64,000 bases of DNA from DATARH01 sp963705325 (GCA_963705325.1 OY970069.1:5332001-5396000); one strand, 5' to 3'; counted from the stretch's first letter, positions 46,460 to 54,939 are shown. A program made the numbers and translations. The notes: generated by a model not told the origin, from the letters alone.

Positions 46460-46779
46460 TCACACCTGGGGAATATTCAAACGGCGCTTCTGGGGAGAAT
46501 CACTCCGCCGCCGACATTCGCCGCCGACCTTGTGCGAACCCATCGAATCCTGCGTAACCGAAAAAACCGCCAGCGAGCACCAGCGTCAGCGCCACCAGAA
46601 ATCGCATTTGGGATAGCGCCTCTGCCACGTTCACTACCACGTTGCCTTAGCATGCACATAGCGGCAGCAACATGTGCGAAGCATTGCCGCCTGCGACAAC
46701 TTGGTATGTACAGAATGCAATGGCTGTGGATAAGTCGAGCCGGTTAAGGTCGGTTAAGACGCCGGCCTGGATAGTGAAC

Positions 46780-46980
46780 ATGCCAAGCGCAGAGAAGCAT
46801 TGGGCGTACCTTTGTAAAAGGCTTCAAGCCAAGCACCGCGCCCTGTCCGACTGTCTGCCACAGCTATTTCACGATGGCGCCCTCTCGGCTGAATATCTTG
46901 CGGATTATCGGCGGCTAAATACCGAAGTCGAAGCAGTGCGCAAACGCATGGACGAGCTGATCAATAGCAACTCAAGCTGA
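46780..46980 (+). CDS. small helical protein, unknown
   Basis: A 66-residue frame from the ATG at 46780 reads MPSAEKHWAYLCKRLQAKHR and ends with LNTEVEAVRKRMDELINS, probably a helical hairpin. The open frame extends to 46672 with less likely sequence. No family is recognised. The 257 bp between the IS21 end and this gene hold only the 5' part of the IS21-split membrane-protein gene. Confidence 0.5.
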   Translation: MPSAEKHWAYLCKRLQAKHRALSDCLPQLFHDGALSAEYLADYRRLNTEVEAVRKRMDELINSNSS

Positions 46981-47030
46981 CGGGCTCTTGCCCTCTGGCA
47001 GATTGTGGGAAGCCGCAGGAAGCCAAGACG

Positions 47031-47354
47031 CTAAACGCAGACTGACCCTTGGCTCTGAAATCGTCCTGGTGGGGACTTCTTGAGGGCCGCGGTGATGCGC
47101 TCCAGGCAGACGATGCCATCGACGTAGGCAGGGCTGCGGTCCGTAGGCACGTAGAGCTTGTCTGCCAGGGCATAGAGCTCATCAGCCAGTCCGATAGGCA
47201 TGCGACCGGATAGTTTTTCTCTGACCATCGTGCATGCGGCTTCGAGCGATAGTATCGGCACGTCTCTCGGTGCCCTGCTATTGACTTCGTACCAGTCGCC
47301 GGCTTGCTCTACGGCAATGGCAAATAGACGCTGGAAGGCTTCGGCTTTGGCCAT
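47031..47354 (-). CDS. hypothetical protein
   Basis: This 107-residue, mainly helical protein includes MAKAEAFQRLFAIAVEQAGD and a middle part ADELYALADKLYVPTDRS. No family is recognised. It is transcribed away from iteron locus C. Start ATG at 47354. Codon use and GC are moderate. Confidence 0.55.
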   Translation of the reverse strand: MAKAEAFQRLFAIAVEQAGDWYEVNSRAPRDVPILSLEAACTMVREKLSGRMPIGLADELYALADKLYVPTDRSPAYVDGIVCLERITAALKKSPPGRFQSQGSVCV

Positions 47355-47472
47355 AGGATGATGCGTACAGGATCAGCCTTACAGAAGTCTTAACCATGGA
47401 GGTTGACCAACCTGGTCTTGGCCCAGTCATTAGCGGGGAATCTAAGATTGGCCCGAAGCACGCGAAGATTCG

Positions 47473-47576
47473 GTGACGTAAGTGACGCATGTGACGCTAT
47501 TTCGAGGAAATATCTCATTACTATTATAATAGTAGATATTTTTTAAAATATACGTCACTTGCGTCACTTGCGTCAT
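47473..47576. other. iteron locus C, candidate replication origin
   Basis: GTGACGTAA, GTGACGCAT and GTGACGCTA stand at exact 9-bp spacing from 47473. They are followed by TTTCGAGGAAATATC, a core palindrome TACTATTATAATAGTA, and inverted GTCAC at 47554 and 47563 and GTCAT at 47572. This is the most regular of the three loci. It lies between two minus-strand genes, close to the right end of the element. Confidence 0.7.
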
Positions 47577-47602
47577 CATTCACCTGTCTTTATTTCCTGA
47601 CA

Positions 47603-47944
47603 TCAATCGTCCTCCCGCTGTTTCGACCAATTGGCGACGGCTTTCAGTTCAACCGAAATTACCTCAAGCTGATCATCGCCAATCTGGGTAAGGGAAGCCT
47701 CAATTTGCCCCAGCAAACGGTCTCTCTGGGATCCTGCCTTCTCCGGTTCCACGCCAAGCAGCTGATCCGTAGTGGTTGCCAATACCCTTGCCAGGGTGAC
47801 CAGCGTTTGTAGATCGGGCTCTCGGGTATCCTTGGCATAATTCCCAAACCGACGCTCGCTCAGCCCTGCCCTACGGGCTACCTCGGCACTGGTCAATCCG
47901 AGTGCCCTTGCCCTGGCTACCAGCCGTGTCCCGAAGCCTTCCAT
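47603..47944 (-). CDS. XRE-family helix-turn-helix repressor
   Basis: This 113-residue protein has an N-terminal XRE/Cro domain: GLTSAEVARRAGLSERRFGN followed by DLQTLVTLARVLATTTDQLL. The C-terminal 45 residues are acidic and probably mediate dimerisation. Such proteins act as maintenance repressors of mobile elements. It is divergent from the GIY-YIG gene, and the 93-bp gap holds paired ACGTTTCGTT repeats that could be its operator. It may control both genes. Confidence 0.88.
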   Translation of the reverse strand: MEGFGTRLVARARALGLTSAEVARRAGLSERRFGNYAKDTREPDLQTLVTLARVLATTTDQLLGVEPEKAGSQRDRLLGQIEASLTQIGDDQLEVISVELKAVANWSKQREDD

Positions 47945-47983
47945 GAGGCGAATCGGGAATGGCGTGGAGAGGGTTGTCTATCA

Positions 47984-48016
47984 ACGTTTCGTTCTTTCTA
48001 ATACGTACGTTTCGTT
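47984..48016. promoter_or_regulatory. candidate XRE operator: paired ACGTTTCGTT repeats
   Basis: ACGTTTCGTT occurs at 47984-47993 and again at 48007-48016, in the 93-bp gap between the divergent XRE and GIY-YIG genes. Two-turn spacing (23 bp) of direct repeats in a divergent promoter suits a dimeric repressor. The sequence alone cannot prove binding. Confidence 0.5.
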
Positions 48017-48037
48017 GGTCATCCCGAAGACCCGCAG

Positions 48038-48868
48038 ATGAGCTACGTCTACATAATGAGCAATCCAGCGATGCCTGGACTCGTTAAAATCGGCAGCACT
48101 AAAAATAATGTGGAGGAACGCCGCAAGCAGCTCTCCAGTCCAACTGCGGTCCCACCATCATACAAGGTCGAAGGGGTATACAACTGTATTTTTGGCAATC
48201 CAACGTATTGGGAAAGGGTCCTTCATAAGCATCTGAGCGTTTACCGGGAAGATAAATCTGATTTCAAAAGAAACAGACCAGAATTCTTTAGACTTACGCC
48301 ACATGAAGCGCGAGAGCGAATTCGCCGATACTTCCCACATGACTACGATGACTATGACCAAAAAAGTGGTTTGTGCACTGGATTCACTGGTCTTTCCAAG
48401 ACGGTCTCAAGAGACGTTATGGACGGAGTTTGGGAATCTCGCCGAGCTGATTTTTGTTCAGGTTTGCAAAATGAGTTAGATGATATTTTGCCAAACTCGT
48501 TTCAAACAGGCTATATGGATTGGGAGTATATTCCAATTTTGATTGAGAAATTCACAAACACTGTTCGCTCGTACGAGTTGAATTGCGTATTAAATGTCGT
48601 CGAGTTGGATCGTACTAATCTGTTTGTGGAGATATTTTCGCATAACTACTTAATATATTTCGGAGTGTTCTTCGTGATCGGAAGAACAGTGATGGGGGAG
48701 TACTTTGAAGCCTTTCACCCCATGGCTTCCCGTAGCGGAAAATCATATAAGTCCAAGGAACCATATCTTGACATTCTATCCCGAATTTGCGAACGGATAC
48801 TGCAGGAAGAGCAAGAAATTATTTCATATATTAACGGCCTTCACTCACTCTCAGTGGTTGATACCTAA
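48038..48868 (+). CDS. GIY-YIG nuclease-like protein (T5orf172/MUG113 type)
   Basis: This 276-residue protein starts with YVYIMSNPAMPGLVKIGSTK, the GIY-YIG variant of the T5orf172 domain, followed by VEERRKQLSSPTAVPPSYKV and WERVLHKHLSVYREDKSDF with the expected Arg, Glu and His. The first 100 residues are the nuclease domain. The remaining 175 residues match nothing I recognise. These proteins are common in phages and mobile elements. A role in element maintenance or defence is possible. It is divergent from the XRE gene, and its AT-rich codons mark it as foreign. Confidence 0.82.
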   Translation: MSYVYIMSNPAMPGLVKIGSTKNNVEERRKQLSSPTAVPPSYKVEGVYNCIFGNPTYWERVLHKHLSVYREDKSDFKRNRPEFFRLTPHEARERIRRYFPHDYDDYDQKSGLCTGFTGLSKTVSRDVMDGVWESRRADFCSGLQNELDDILPNSFQTGYMDWEYIPILIEKFTNTVRSYELNCVLNVVELDRTNLFVEIFSHNYLIYFGVFFVIGRTVMGEYFEAFHPMASRSGKSYKSKEPYLDILSRICERILQEEQEIISYINGLHSLSVVDT

Positions 48869-49027
48869 AATCGCTCTCCTACCCCTTCAGCATACACGAA
48901 TTAGAAGCGGCCCGGCATGGCCCTAGCGCCCCTCCTGAGGGTGGTACTCGATGAGCCCTGTTTGCGATTCACCTTCTCGTATTGATCGATGACGATCTGC
49001 TATTGGCCTGTTTTCCGATGGCGTATG

Positions 49028-49045
49028 GTGGGGATACAGTGGGGA
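49028..49045. promoter_or_regulatory. candidate integrase arm-type sites, right end
   Basis: GTGGGGA occurs at 49028-49034 and 49039-49045, 11 bp apart, the same motif and spacing as at the left end (22924 and 22935). It lies about 45 bp inside attR. This supports a role as arm sites for the integrase or an excision factor. The rest of 48869-49088 shows no gene. Confidence 0.6.
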
Positions 49046-49088
49046 CGATTAGAGCTATATCATCCCTTCATCACATATCTTATTGGAA

Positions 49089-49169
<81 letters not shown>

Positions 49170-49312
49170 GCGCCACGGCAGGGATTAGCGCCTAGCAGGG
49201 CATCGCGCAAGGCAGTTGAATTTTTTTGATAGCGCCGGACTTGACAATCCGGATGCAATTCACACTTTTGTCCATATCGCAATTGCTGTACCCGGCAAGC
49301 AGCTACGAACCG

Positions 49313-50422
49313 TTATCCGCCGGCGGCGAGCGGAGGCCACGGACGGTCGGCTTCGATCGCGTCGGCATGCGAGGGGAGCGCGGCGGCGCGGTCGAGAATC
49401 CAAGAGGCGACATCGGCGGCGACGCGCGGGCCTTCGAGATCGCGCAGCAGCATGTGATAGCCGGCCCGGTAATAGCCGAAGCGGTCTTTGTTCAAGCTGT
49501 CCGCCGGCAGCGCGGCGACAAAGGCGCGCATCGGATCAGCCGGAATCACCGCGTCATGCGCGCCGTACATCAAAAGCATCGGCGTCTTCAGCGCAGGCGC
49601 CGCCCCGATCGTCCGGTCCATCAAATCGACCAGGCCGTAAATAGTGTCGACCCGGGCGCCCTTGATCACCATCGGGTCCTTGCCGAGCGCGATCAGCATC
49701 GGGATGTTGTCGGACGCGAGGATGTGCAGGCTTTCGCCGGTCAGCACCGCGTCTGGAAACAGCCGCACCCCGGCCCACAGAGCCAGGCGCGGCAGAAACT
49801 CCATCGACTCCCGTGTCCACACCGCCGGGGCCGATAGGACGACGCCGTCGACCGGAGCAGGGTAGATCCCGGTCGCGCCGGAGGCGGCGAGGATCGCCAC
49901 CGCGCCGCCCATGCTTTCGCCGAGCAGATAGAGCGGCTTGCCGGGATACATCCGCCGCAACAGCGTCGCCGCGGTGACCGCGTCGGTGGTGAGCGCCGCG
50001 CTTCCGGGCCACAGCGCGCGGCCCGGCGCGCCGCCGAAGCCGCGCTGGTCATAAGCATAGGTGGCGATGCCGCGCGACGCCCAGATTTTGGCCGACGCGT
50101 CAAAGGCGTTGCTGTAGTCGTTGAAGCCGTGCAGCGCCAGGATCACCGCCCGCGGCTCGCCCGGCGGCAGCCATTTGCGCATCGGCAAGCGGAGTGCGTC
50201 GGTGGTGGTGAAAGCGGCGTCTTCGATGGCGGGATTCGGCAACCGGACAGAGGGAGGCAGCCCGGCCGGACGCACCGACGCAACCTGAGTTCCGAGCGTT
50301 TCCTCACTCGGCGCACATGCGGCCAACACCGCTCCGCACATGAGGAAGAGTAGGCCGGCCACGCTCCAGCGATGCGAAACTGGCGCGGCTCGCCGGCCGC
50401 CTAAAACACCCGACCGAGTCAT
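49313..50422 (-). CDS. alpha/beta hydrolase lipoprotein (lysophospholipase-like)
   Basis: This protein of about 369 residues has a lipoprotein signal ending LMCGAVLAAC, so it should be lipid-anchored outside the inner membrane. The hydrolase domain has ALHGFNDYS near the oxyanion region, the nucleophile elbow LGESMGGAVAIL, and the acid residue in YGAHDAVIPAD. It resembles monoglyceride lipases/lysophospholipases (PldB, Hydrolase_4). I prefer the ATG at 50422; the open frame reaches 50488. It is divergent from the zinc-finger gene and lies just right of the tRNA. Confidence 0.82.
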   Translation of the reverse strand: MTRSGVLGGRRAAPVSHRWSVAGLLFLMCGAVLAACAPSEETLGTQVASVRPAGLPPSVRLPNPAIEDAAFTTTDALRLPMRKWLPPGEPRAVILALHGFNDYSNAFDASAKIWASRGIATYAYDQRGFGGAPGRALWPGSAALTTDAVTAATLLRRMYPGKPLYLLGESMGGAVAILAASGATGIYPAPVDGVVLSAPAVWTRESMEFLPRLALWAGVRLFPDAVLTGESLHILASDNIPMLIALGKDPMVIKGARVDTIYGLVDLMDRTIGAAPALKTPMLLMYGAHDAVIPADPMRAFVAALPADSLNKDRFGYYRAGYHMLLRDLEGPRVAADVASWILDRAAALPSHADAIEADRPWPPLAAGG

Positions 50423-50501
50423 TGAAACTCCCGGTGCAACGCGTATCATCCGCCCGGCCAGGCGGTCAACCTGCGCCCATAGGAACACTCCGGAAGGCTT
50501 G

Positions 50502-50708
50502 ATGAGCCCCTTCGAAACCGTCGAAACCGACGAGACGCGCGTTGCATGCAGCGGTAGCGGCGACGCACTCGGTCATCCTCGCGTCTTTTTGAACCTGGCG
50601 CCGGCGGGTCAGGTCGAGTGCCCGTATTGCTCGCGCGTGTTCGTCAATCGCAAGATGGCTCCGCATGCCGGCGCGGAGCCGCCGCCGCGCCACACCGATG
50701 CCGGCTGA
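50502..50708 (+). CDS. zinc-finger domain protein (PF10276, NDUFS6-like)
   Basis: This 68-residue protein has the family pattern GHPRVFLNL followed by the knuckle VECPYCSRVFV. The family is related to the complex I accessory subunit NDUFS6 and is common in alphaproteobacteria as a small zinc-binding protein of uncertain role. The ATG at 50502 starts MSPFETVETDETRVACSGSG; the open frame to 50340 is spurious. It lies 12 bp before polA and is probably co-transcribed. Confidence 0.85.
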   Translation: MSPFETVETDETRVACSGSGDALGHPRVFLNLAPAGQVECPYCSRVFVNRKMAPHAGAEPPPRHTDAG

Positions 50709-50720
50709 GCGGCAGCGCAC

Positions 50721-53546
50721 ATGAACGACATCGTCACGCCCAACGAACCCGCCGAACACCGCCCCGCGCTGGGACGCGACGGCTCGTCCCGGGCGCCACG
50801 CCATGTCTACCTGGTCGACGGTTCTGGCTTCATCTTCCGCGCCTACCATGCACTGCCGCCGCTGACCCGATCTGACGGGACGCCGACCTCGGCGGTGCTC
50901 GGCTTCTCGAACATGCTGGCAAAGTTGCTCTCGGAAACCGATGCCGACCACATCGCCGTTGTCTTCGACCACTCGGGCAGCTCGTTCCGCAACCGCATTT
51001 ACGATCAGTACAAGGCGCACCGGCCCCCGGCGCCGGACGATTTGATCCCGCAATTCAAGCTGGTCCGCGACGCGACCGATGCGTTCGGTGTGTGCAAGAT
51101 CGACGTGCCGGATTACGAGGCCGACGACCTCATCGCGACTTATTCGCGCGAAGCCGAGGAAGCCGGGGCGATCGTCACCATCGTCTCGTCGGACAAGGAC
51201 ATGATGCAGCTGGTGCGCGAGCGGGTGACGATGCTCGACCCGATCAAGAACCGGCCGATCGGCGAAGCTGAGGTGCGCGAGCGCTTCGGCGTCGGACCCG
51301 ACAAGGTGATCGAGGTGCAGGCGCTGTGCGGGGACAGCGTCGACAACGTGCCGGGAGTGCCCGGCATCGGGGTCAAGACCGCTGCCGAGCTCATCAACAC
51401 CTTTGGCGATCTCGAAAATCTGCTCGAGCACGCACCCGAGATCAAACAGCCGAAGCGGCGCGAAAGCCTGATCGAGCACGCGGCGAAGGCCCGCCTCTCG
51501 CGCGAGCTGGTGAAGCTCGACGATCAGGTGCCGCTGCCCTGCCCGCTCTCGGACCTGGCGGTCAAGCCGATCGACCCCAACGTCCTGCTGCCCTGGCTCA
51601 AGCAGATGGAGTTCCGCACCCTCGGCACCCGGATGGCGCAGCGTCTTGCGGGCGCGCAGCCGGAAACGGTCGAGGAAGCGAGGGCCAGCGAGCCGGTCGT
51701 TCCACCGGTAGCGCCGTTCACGGCTGAAACTAAATACGCGCTGATCGATACGCTCGAGGGTCTCGACCGCTGGATCGAGGCGGCGACGGAAGCGGGCTAT
51801 GTCGCGATCCATCCGGCGCCCGGGCTGGCCGGGATCGCGCTGGCGCTGGGGACGGGTCTCGCCGGCTATGTTCCGCTGGCCGGCAGGGCATCGGGCGGGC
51901 AGCCGAGTCTCGACCTCGCCGGCCCGGGCTCGAACGCGTTGCAGACCAACCAGGTCATGGCTCGATTGAAGCCGCTGTTGGAAGACCGCGGCACGCTGAA
52001 GATCGGTCACGACATGAAGGACACGGCGCGTCTGCTGCTGCGCCACGGCATCCGCGTTGCGCCCTATGACTGCACGATGCTGATGTCCTATGTGCTCGAC
52101 GGCGGTCAGTTCGATCACGACATCGAGGAGCTAATGGCTCGCGCCGCCGAGCATCAGCTGAAGCCGCTCAAGGAGCTGGTCGGCACCGGGAAGAGCCGGA
52201 TCGCGTTCGCCGAGGTCCCCACCGAGGCGGCGCGCGATTACGCCGCCGAGCGCGCCGATGCGGCGCTGCGCCTGCACGACCACCTGAAGGCGCGGCTCGT
52301 CGCCGAACACATGACCGCGCTCTACGAAACCGTCGAGCGGCCGCTGGTGCCGCCGGTCGCCGCGATGGAACAGGCCGGCATCAAGGTCGACCGCGCCGCG
52401 CTGGCGGAACTGTCGACCGATTTCGCCCGCCGCATCGCCGAGATCGAGGCAGCGATCTACCGCGATGTCGGCAGCGAGTTCAACATCGGCTCGACTAAAC
52501 AGCTCGGCGACATTCTGTTCGAGAAGCTGAACCTGCCCGGCGGTAAGAAGGGCAAGACCGGCGCCTACGGCACCGACGCCTCGATCCTGGAACAGCTGCA
52601 GCCGCTGCACCCGGTTCCGGGGCGCGTGCTCGAGTGGCGGCAGCTCACTAAGCTGAAATCGACCTACGCTGACGCGCTGGGCGAGGAGATCGACCCTGAG
52701 GATCAGCGCGTTCATACCACTTACGCCCTCACCGCGACCACCACCGGACGATTTTCATCAAACGATCCGAACCTGCAGAACATCCCCGTCCGTACCGAGG
52801 AAGGCCGCAAGATCCGCCAGGCCTTCATCGCCGAGCCGGGAAATGTCCTGCTCTCGGCCGATTACAGCCAGATCGAGCTGCGCCTCGCCGCGCATGTCGC
52901 CGACATCCCGGCGCTGAAGGACGCCTTCCTCGCCGGGCACGACATTCATGCGGCAACCGCAAGCGAAGTCTTCAACGTCCCGCTCGACCAGATGGATCCG
53001 CTGACGCGGCGCCGGGCCAAGGCGATCAATTTCGGCATCCTCTACGGCATCAGCGCCTTTGGGCTCGGCAACCAGATCGGCGTGCCGCAGGCCGAGGCAA
53101 AGGCCTATATCGACCTCTACTTTGAGCGCTTTCCCGGCATCCGCACCTATATGGAGCGGATCAAGGCCGAATGCCGCACCGCCGGCTATGTCGAGACGAT
53201 CTTCGGCCGCAAGTGCTTCATTCCCGGCATCCGCGACGCCAATCCGGCGCGCCGTATGGGTGCCGAGCGCCAGGCGATCAATGCGCCGCTGCAGGGCTCG
53301 GCCGCCGACATCATCAAGCGGGCGATGGGCCGCATCCCGGCGGCACTGAAAACGTCCGGCCTCAAGGCTCGGATGCTGCTTCAGGTACACGACGAGCTGC
53401 TGTTCGAGGTACCCGAGGACGAAGTCGAGGCGACCGCCGCGCTGATGAAGGGAGTCATGGAAGGCGCCTGCGCGCCGCATTGCGAGCTGTCGGTGCCGCT
53501 GGTGGTCGAGACCGGCTGGGCCGCCACCTGGGACGCCGCGCATTAG
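50721..53546 (+). CDS. polA: DNA polymerase I, proofreading motifs degraded
   Basis: This 941-residue enzyme for repair and Okazaki-fragment processing has an N-terminal 5'-3' exonuclease (VYLVDGSGFIFRAYHALPPL, YEADDLIATY, GIGVKTAAELI) and a C-terminal polymerase with motif A DYSQIELRLAAHV, motif B RRRAKAINFGILYGIS and motif C LQVHDELLFEV, all intact. In the middle 3'-5' exonuclease domain the Exo I DTET is replaced by YVAIHPAPG (near 360-368) with a shortened loop, and Exo III YAAED is YAAER near 505. Proofreading is therefore probably lost, as in Taq-type enzymes. The gene follows the zinc-finger gene by 12 bp. Confidence 0.95.
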   Translation: MNDIVTPNEPAEHRPALGRDGSSRAPRHVYLVDGSGFIFRAYHALPPLTRSDGTPTSAVLGFSNMLAKLLSETDADHIAVVFDHSGSSFRNRIYDQYKAHRPPAPDDLIPQFKLVRDATDAFGVCKIDVPDYEADDLIATYSREAEEAGAIVTIVSSDKDMMQLVRERVTMLDPIKNRPIGEAEVRERFGVGPDKVIEVQALCGDSVDNVPGVPGIGVKTAAELINTFGDLENLLEHAPEIKQPKRRESLIEHAAKARLSRELVKLDDQVPLPCPLSDLAVKPIDPNVLLPWLKQMEFRTLGTRMAQRLAGAQPETVEEARASEPVVPPVAPFTAETKYALIDTLEGLDRWIEAATEAGYVAIHPAPGLAGIALALGTGLAGYVPLAGRASGGQPSLDLAGPGSNALQTNQVMARLKPLLEDRGTLKIGHDMKDTARLLLRHGIRVAPYDCTMLMSYVLDGGQFDHDIEELMARAAEHQLKPLKELVGTGKSRIAFAEVPTEAARDYAAERADAALRLHDHLKARLVAEHMTALYETVERPLVPPVAAMEQAGIKVDRAALAELSTDFARRIAEIEAAIYRDVGSEFNIGSTKQLGDILFEKLNLPGGKKGKTGAYGTDASILEQLQPLHPVPGRVLEWRQLTKLKSTYADALGEEIDPEDQRVHTTYALTATTTGRFSSNDPNLQNIPVRTEEGRKIRQAFIAEPGNVLLSADYSQIELRLAAHVADIPALKDAFLAGHDIHAATASEVFNVPLDQMDPLTRRRAKAINFGILYGISAFGLGNQIGVPQAEAKAYIDLYFERFPGIRTYMERIKAECRTAGYVETIFGRKCFIPGIRDANPARRMGAERQAINAPLQGSAADIIKRAMGRIPAALKTSGLKARMLLQVHDELLFEVPEDEVEATAALMKGVMEGACAPHCELSVPLVVETGWAATWDAAH

Positions 53547-53627
53547 CGGGCAATAACTCCGCAATCGCCGGGAAGATAACCGGCCGGTCATTCCTCATGT
53601 TGGATGCACCAACAAGAGGAGTGCACC

Positions 53628-54095
53628 ATGAGCTTTCGCATCTCCGGCCTGCGGGCCAGCGAATTCGCGCCACTGTTCTCGATGACCGACAAGGACCTCG
53701 CGGAACACGGCGCGGTGCGTCAGATCGCCGATGACCGCCGGCCCGGCTACCCCTGCCGGATCAGCCTAACCGACTCCCGGCCGGGTGACGAACTGATCCT
53801 GGTGAACCACGAGCACCATCCGGTCGACTCGCCGTACCGGATGCGGTTCGCCATCTATGTGCGCAAGGACGAGACAACCTTCGACGCCATCGACGAGATT
53901 CCCGAGCAGCTGCGCTGCCGGACCCTTGCGGTTCGCGCGTTCGATACAAGCGCGATGATGGTCGGCTGGGAGCTCGTCGAGGGCCGCGGCCTCGAGGCGG
54001 CAATAGAGCGACTCTTCGCCGATCCGAAGGCCGCCTATCTGCACATTCACTTCGCGGCACCGGGCTGTTACGCCGCCCGCGTCGATCGAGCCTGA
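53628..54095 (+). CDS. DUF1203 domain-containing protein
   Basis: This 155-residue soluble protein is of the DUF1203 family: MSFRISGLRASEFAPLFSMT, then RRPGYPCRISLTDSRPGDEL and NHEHHPVDSPYRMRFAIYVR. The function is unknown. The pattern of a conserved cysteine and histidines in the middle could bind a metal. The start ATG at 53628 follows AAGAGGAG. It lies about 80 bp after polA on the same strand and ends just before the convergent ferritin-like gene. Confidence 0.85.
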   Translation: MSFRISGLRASEFAPLFSMTDKDLAEHGAVRQIADDRRPGYPCRISLTDSRPGDELILVNHEHHPVDSPYRMRFAIYVRKDETTFDAIDEIPEQLRCRTLAVRAFDTSAMMVGWELVEGRGLEAAIERLFADPKAAYLHIHFAAPGCYAARVDRA

Positions 54096-54099
54096 ATAT

Positions 54100-54939
54100 C
54101 TAGGGCACGACCCGGCGGGCGATCGCCTCGAATACCGGCAGGGCCGCGCGCTGCGCGCGCGGCCCGAGCCCCAGCGGTCTCAGCAGCATCTGCACGCACA
54201 TCCGGTGTGGAAAATGCGCCTGAATCATTTGGCGCCAACCGCGCCGCATTCCCTTGAGCATGCGATTGTCGAGCGCGTGGCCCGGATTGCGGGCCTGGTA
54301 TACGTGCCGCATCGCAATCCGGCTGTCCTCGCCGTCGATCATGCGCAACCGGTTCCACGCCGCAAGGGCGATACCGACGCGGCCCTGCCCTTCGCGCCGC
54401 TGGTATTTTCGCAGATAGCTATAGAAATGCTTGTAGTGGCGAACCTCGTCATCCGAGATGCGCCGCGCGAGCGCACTCAGCACCGGCTCGTCGGTCATTT
54501 TGCTTAGCGTACGGTAGTAGCTGGAGGTACCCATCTCGACGATGCAGCGCGAGGCCATCTCGCGGCTATGCGTTTTCTCTATCCCGTCTTCGGCGCACTG
54601 GCGGGTGAATTCCGGAAGAAAGCGCCGGTAGACGCCGTCCCAGTCAAAATCCGGCCAGGCGAGCTGCACATAGCGGCGCAAGGCCTTGCCGTGCTGCAGT
54701 TCCTCGGGGAGCCAATGGGCCGCGAGCCAGGCAGTGATCTCATCATCGGTCGAGAAATAGTCGACCAGGTTTTGCGTATAGAGGTCGGTCGCCGCCTCGA
54801 CGAATGAAGCGCTTGCCACGAGATAGAAGATCGCCTCGTTATCGGCGACGAGGTCGCGCCGGAAGCTCGACCAATCAATGTCGTCGAGCGTCCAGTGCCG
54901 ATGTTGGGCGATGCTTGTGCTCGTCGTTTGGCTGCTCAT
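54100..54939 (-). CDS. ferritin-like di-iron protein
   Basis: This 279-residue protein is predicted all-helical. It has the carboxylate-bridged di-iron pattern: Glu in ADNEAIFYL, EELQHGKAL (ExxH), Glu in CIVEMGTSSYY and SDDEVRHYKHF (ExxH). It resembles acyl-ACP desaturase-like or rubrerythrin-like members of the ferritin superfamily. An oxidase or desaturase role is possible; the substrate is unknown. Start ATG at 54939. It is convergent with the DUF1203 gene, 4 bp apart. Confidence 0.78.
   Translation of the reverse strand: MSSQTTSTSIAQHRHWTLDDIDWSSFRRDLVADNEAIFYLVASASFVEAATDLYTQNLVDYFSTDDEITAWLAAHWLPEELQHGKALRRYVQLAWPDFDWDGVYRRFLPEFTRQCAEDGIEKTHSREMASRCIVEMGTSSYYRTLSKMTDEPVLSALARRISDDEVRHYKHFYSYLRKYQRREGQGRVGIALAAWNRLRMIDGEDSRIAMRHVYQARNPGHALDNRMLKGMRRGWRQMIQAHFPHRMCVQMLLRPLGLGPRAQRAALPVFEAIARRVVP

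Larger units (their letters stand above)
44177..46516 (-). mobile_element. IS21-family insertion sequence
   Basis: This 2340-bp element has ends TGTCAATGGCGGAGTAAAAT and, inverted, TGTCGGCGGCGGAGTGATTC, with TG..CA termini and subterminal repeats containing TTCCCCAGGTGT. The 5-bp target duplication TTCGC lies at 44172-44176 and 46517-46521. It carries istA and istB, both intact. Confidence 0.92.
44074..46607 (-). pseudogene. 62-residue two-helix membrane protein split by IS21
   Basis: From the ATG at 46607 the frame runs MRFLVALTLVLAGGFFGYAG into the IS target at 46517. After removing the IS and one target copy it continues from 44171 as DGRTWAVVALVSAALWCLVC to a TAA at 44074. The rebuilt gene is 63 codons with two hydrophobic segments and an arginine-rich loop between them. 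The exact frame restoration supports a real, recently disrupted gene. Confidence 0.65.

Noticed and set aside
29211..47576. CRISPR array made of the TGACG repeats
   Set aside because: Repeats are 9 bp, contiguous and inverted around a core, with no spacers and no cas genes.
23006..48868. Complete prophage
   Set aside because: Integrase, primase and repressor are present but no capsid, tail, terminase or lysis genes were found.
50466..52118. 550-codon minus-strand open frame over polA
   Set aside because: Antisense shadow of polA.
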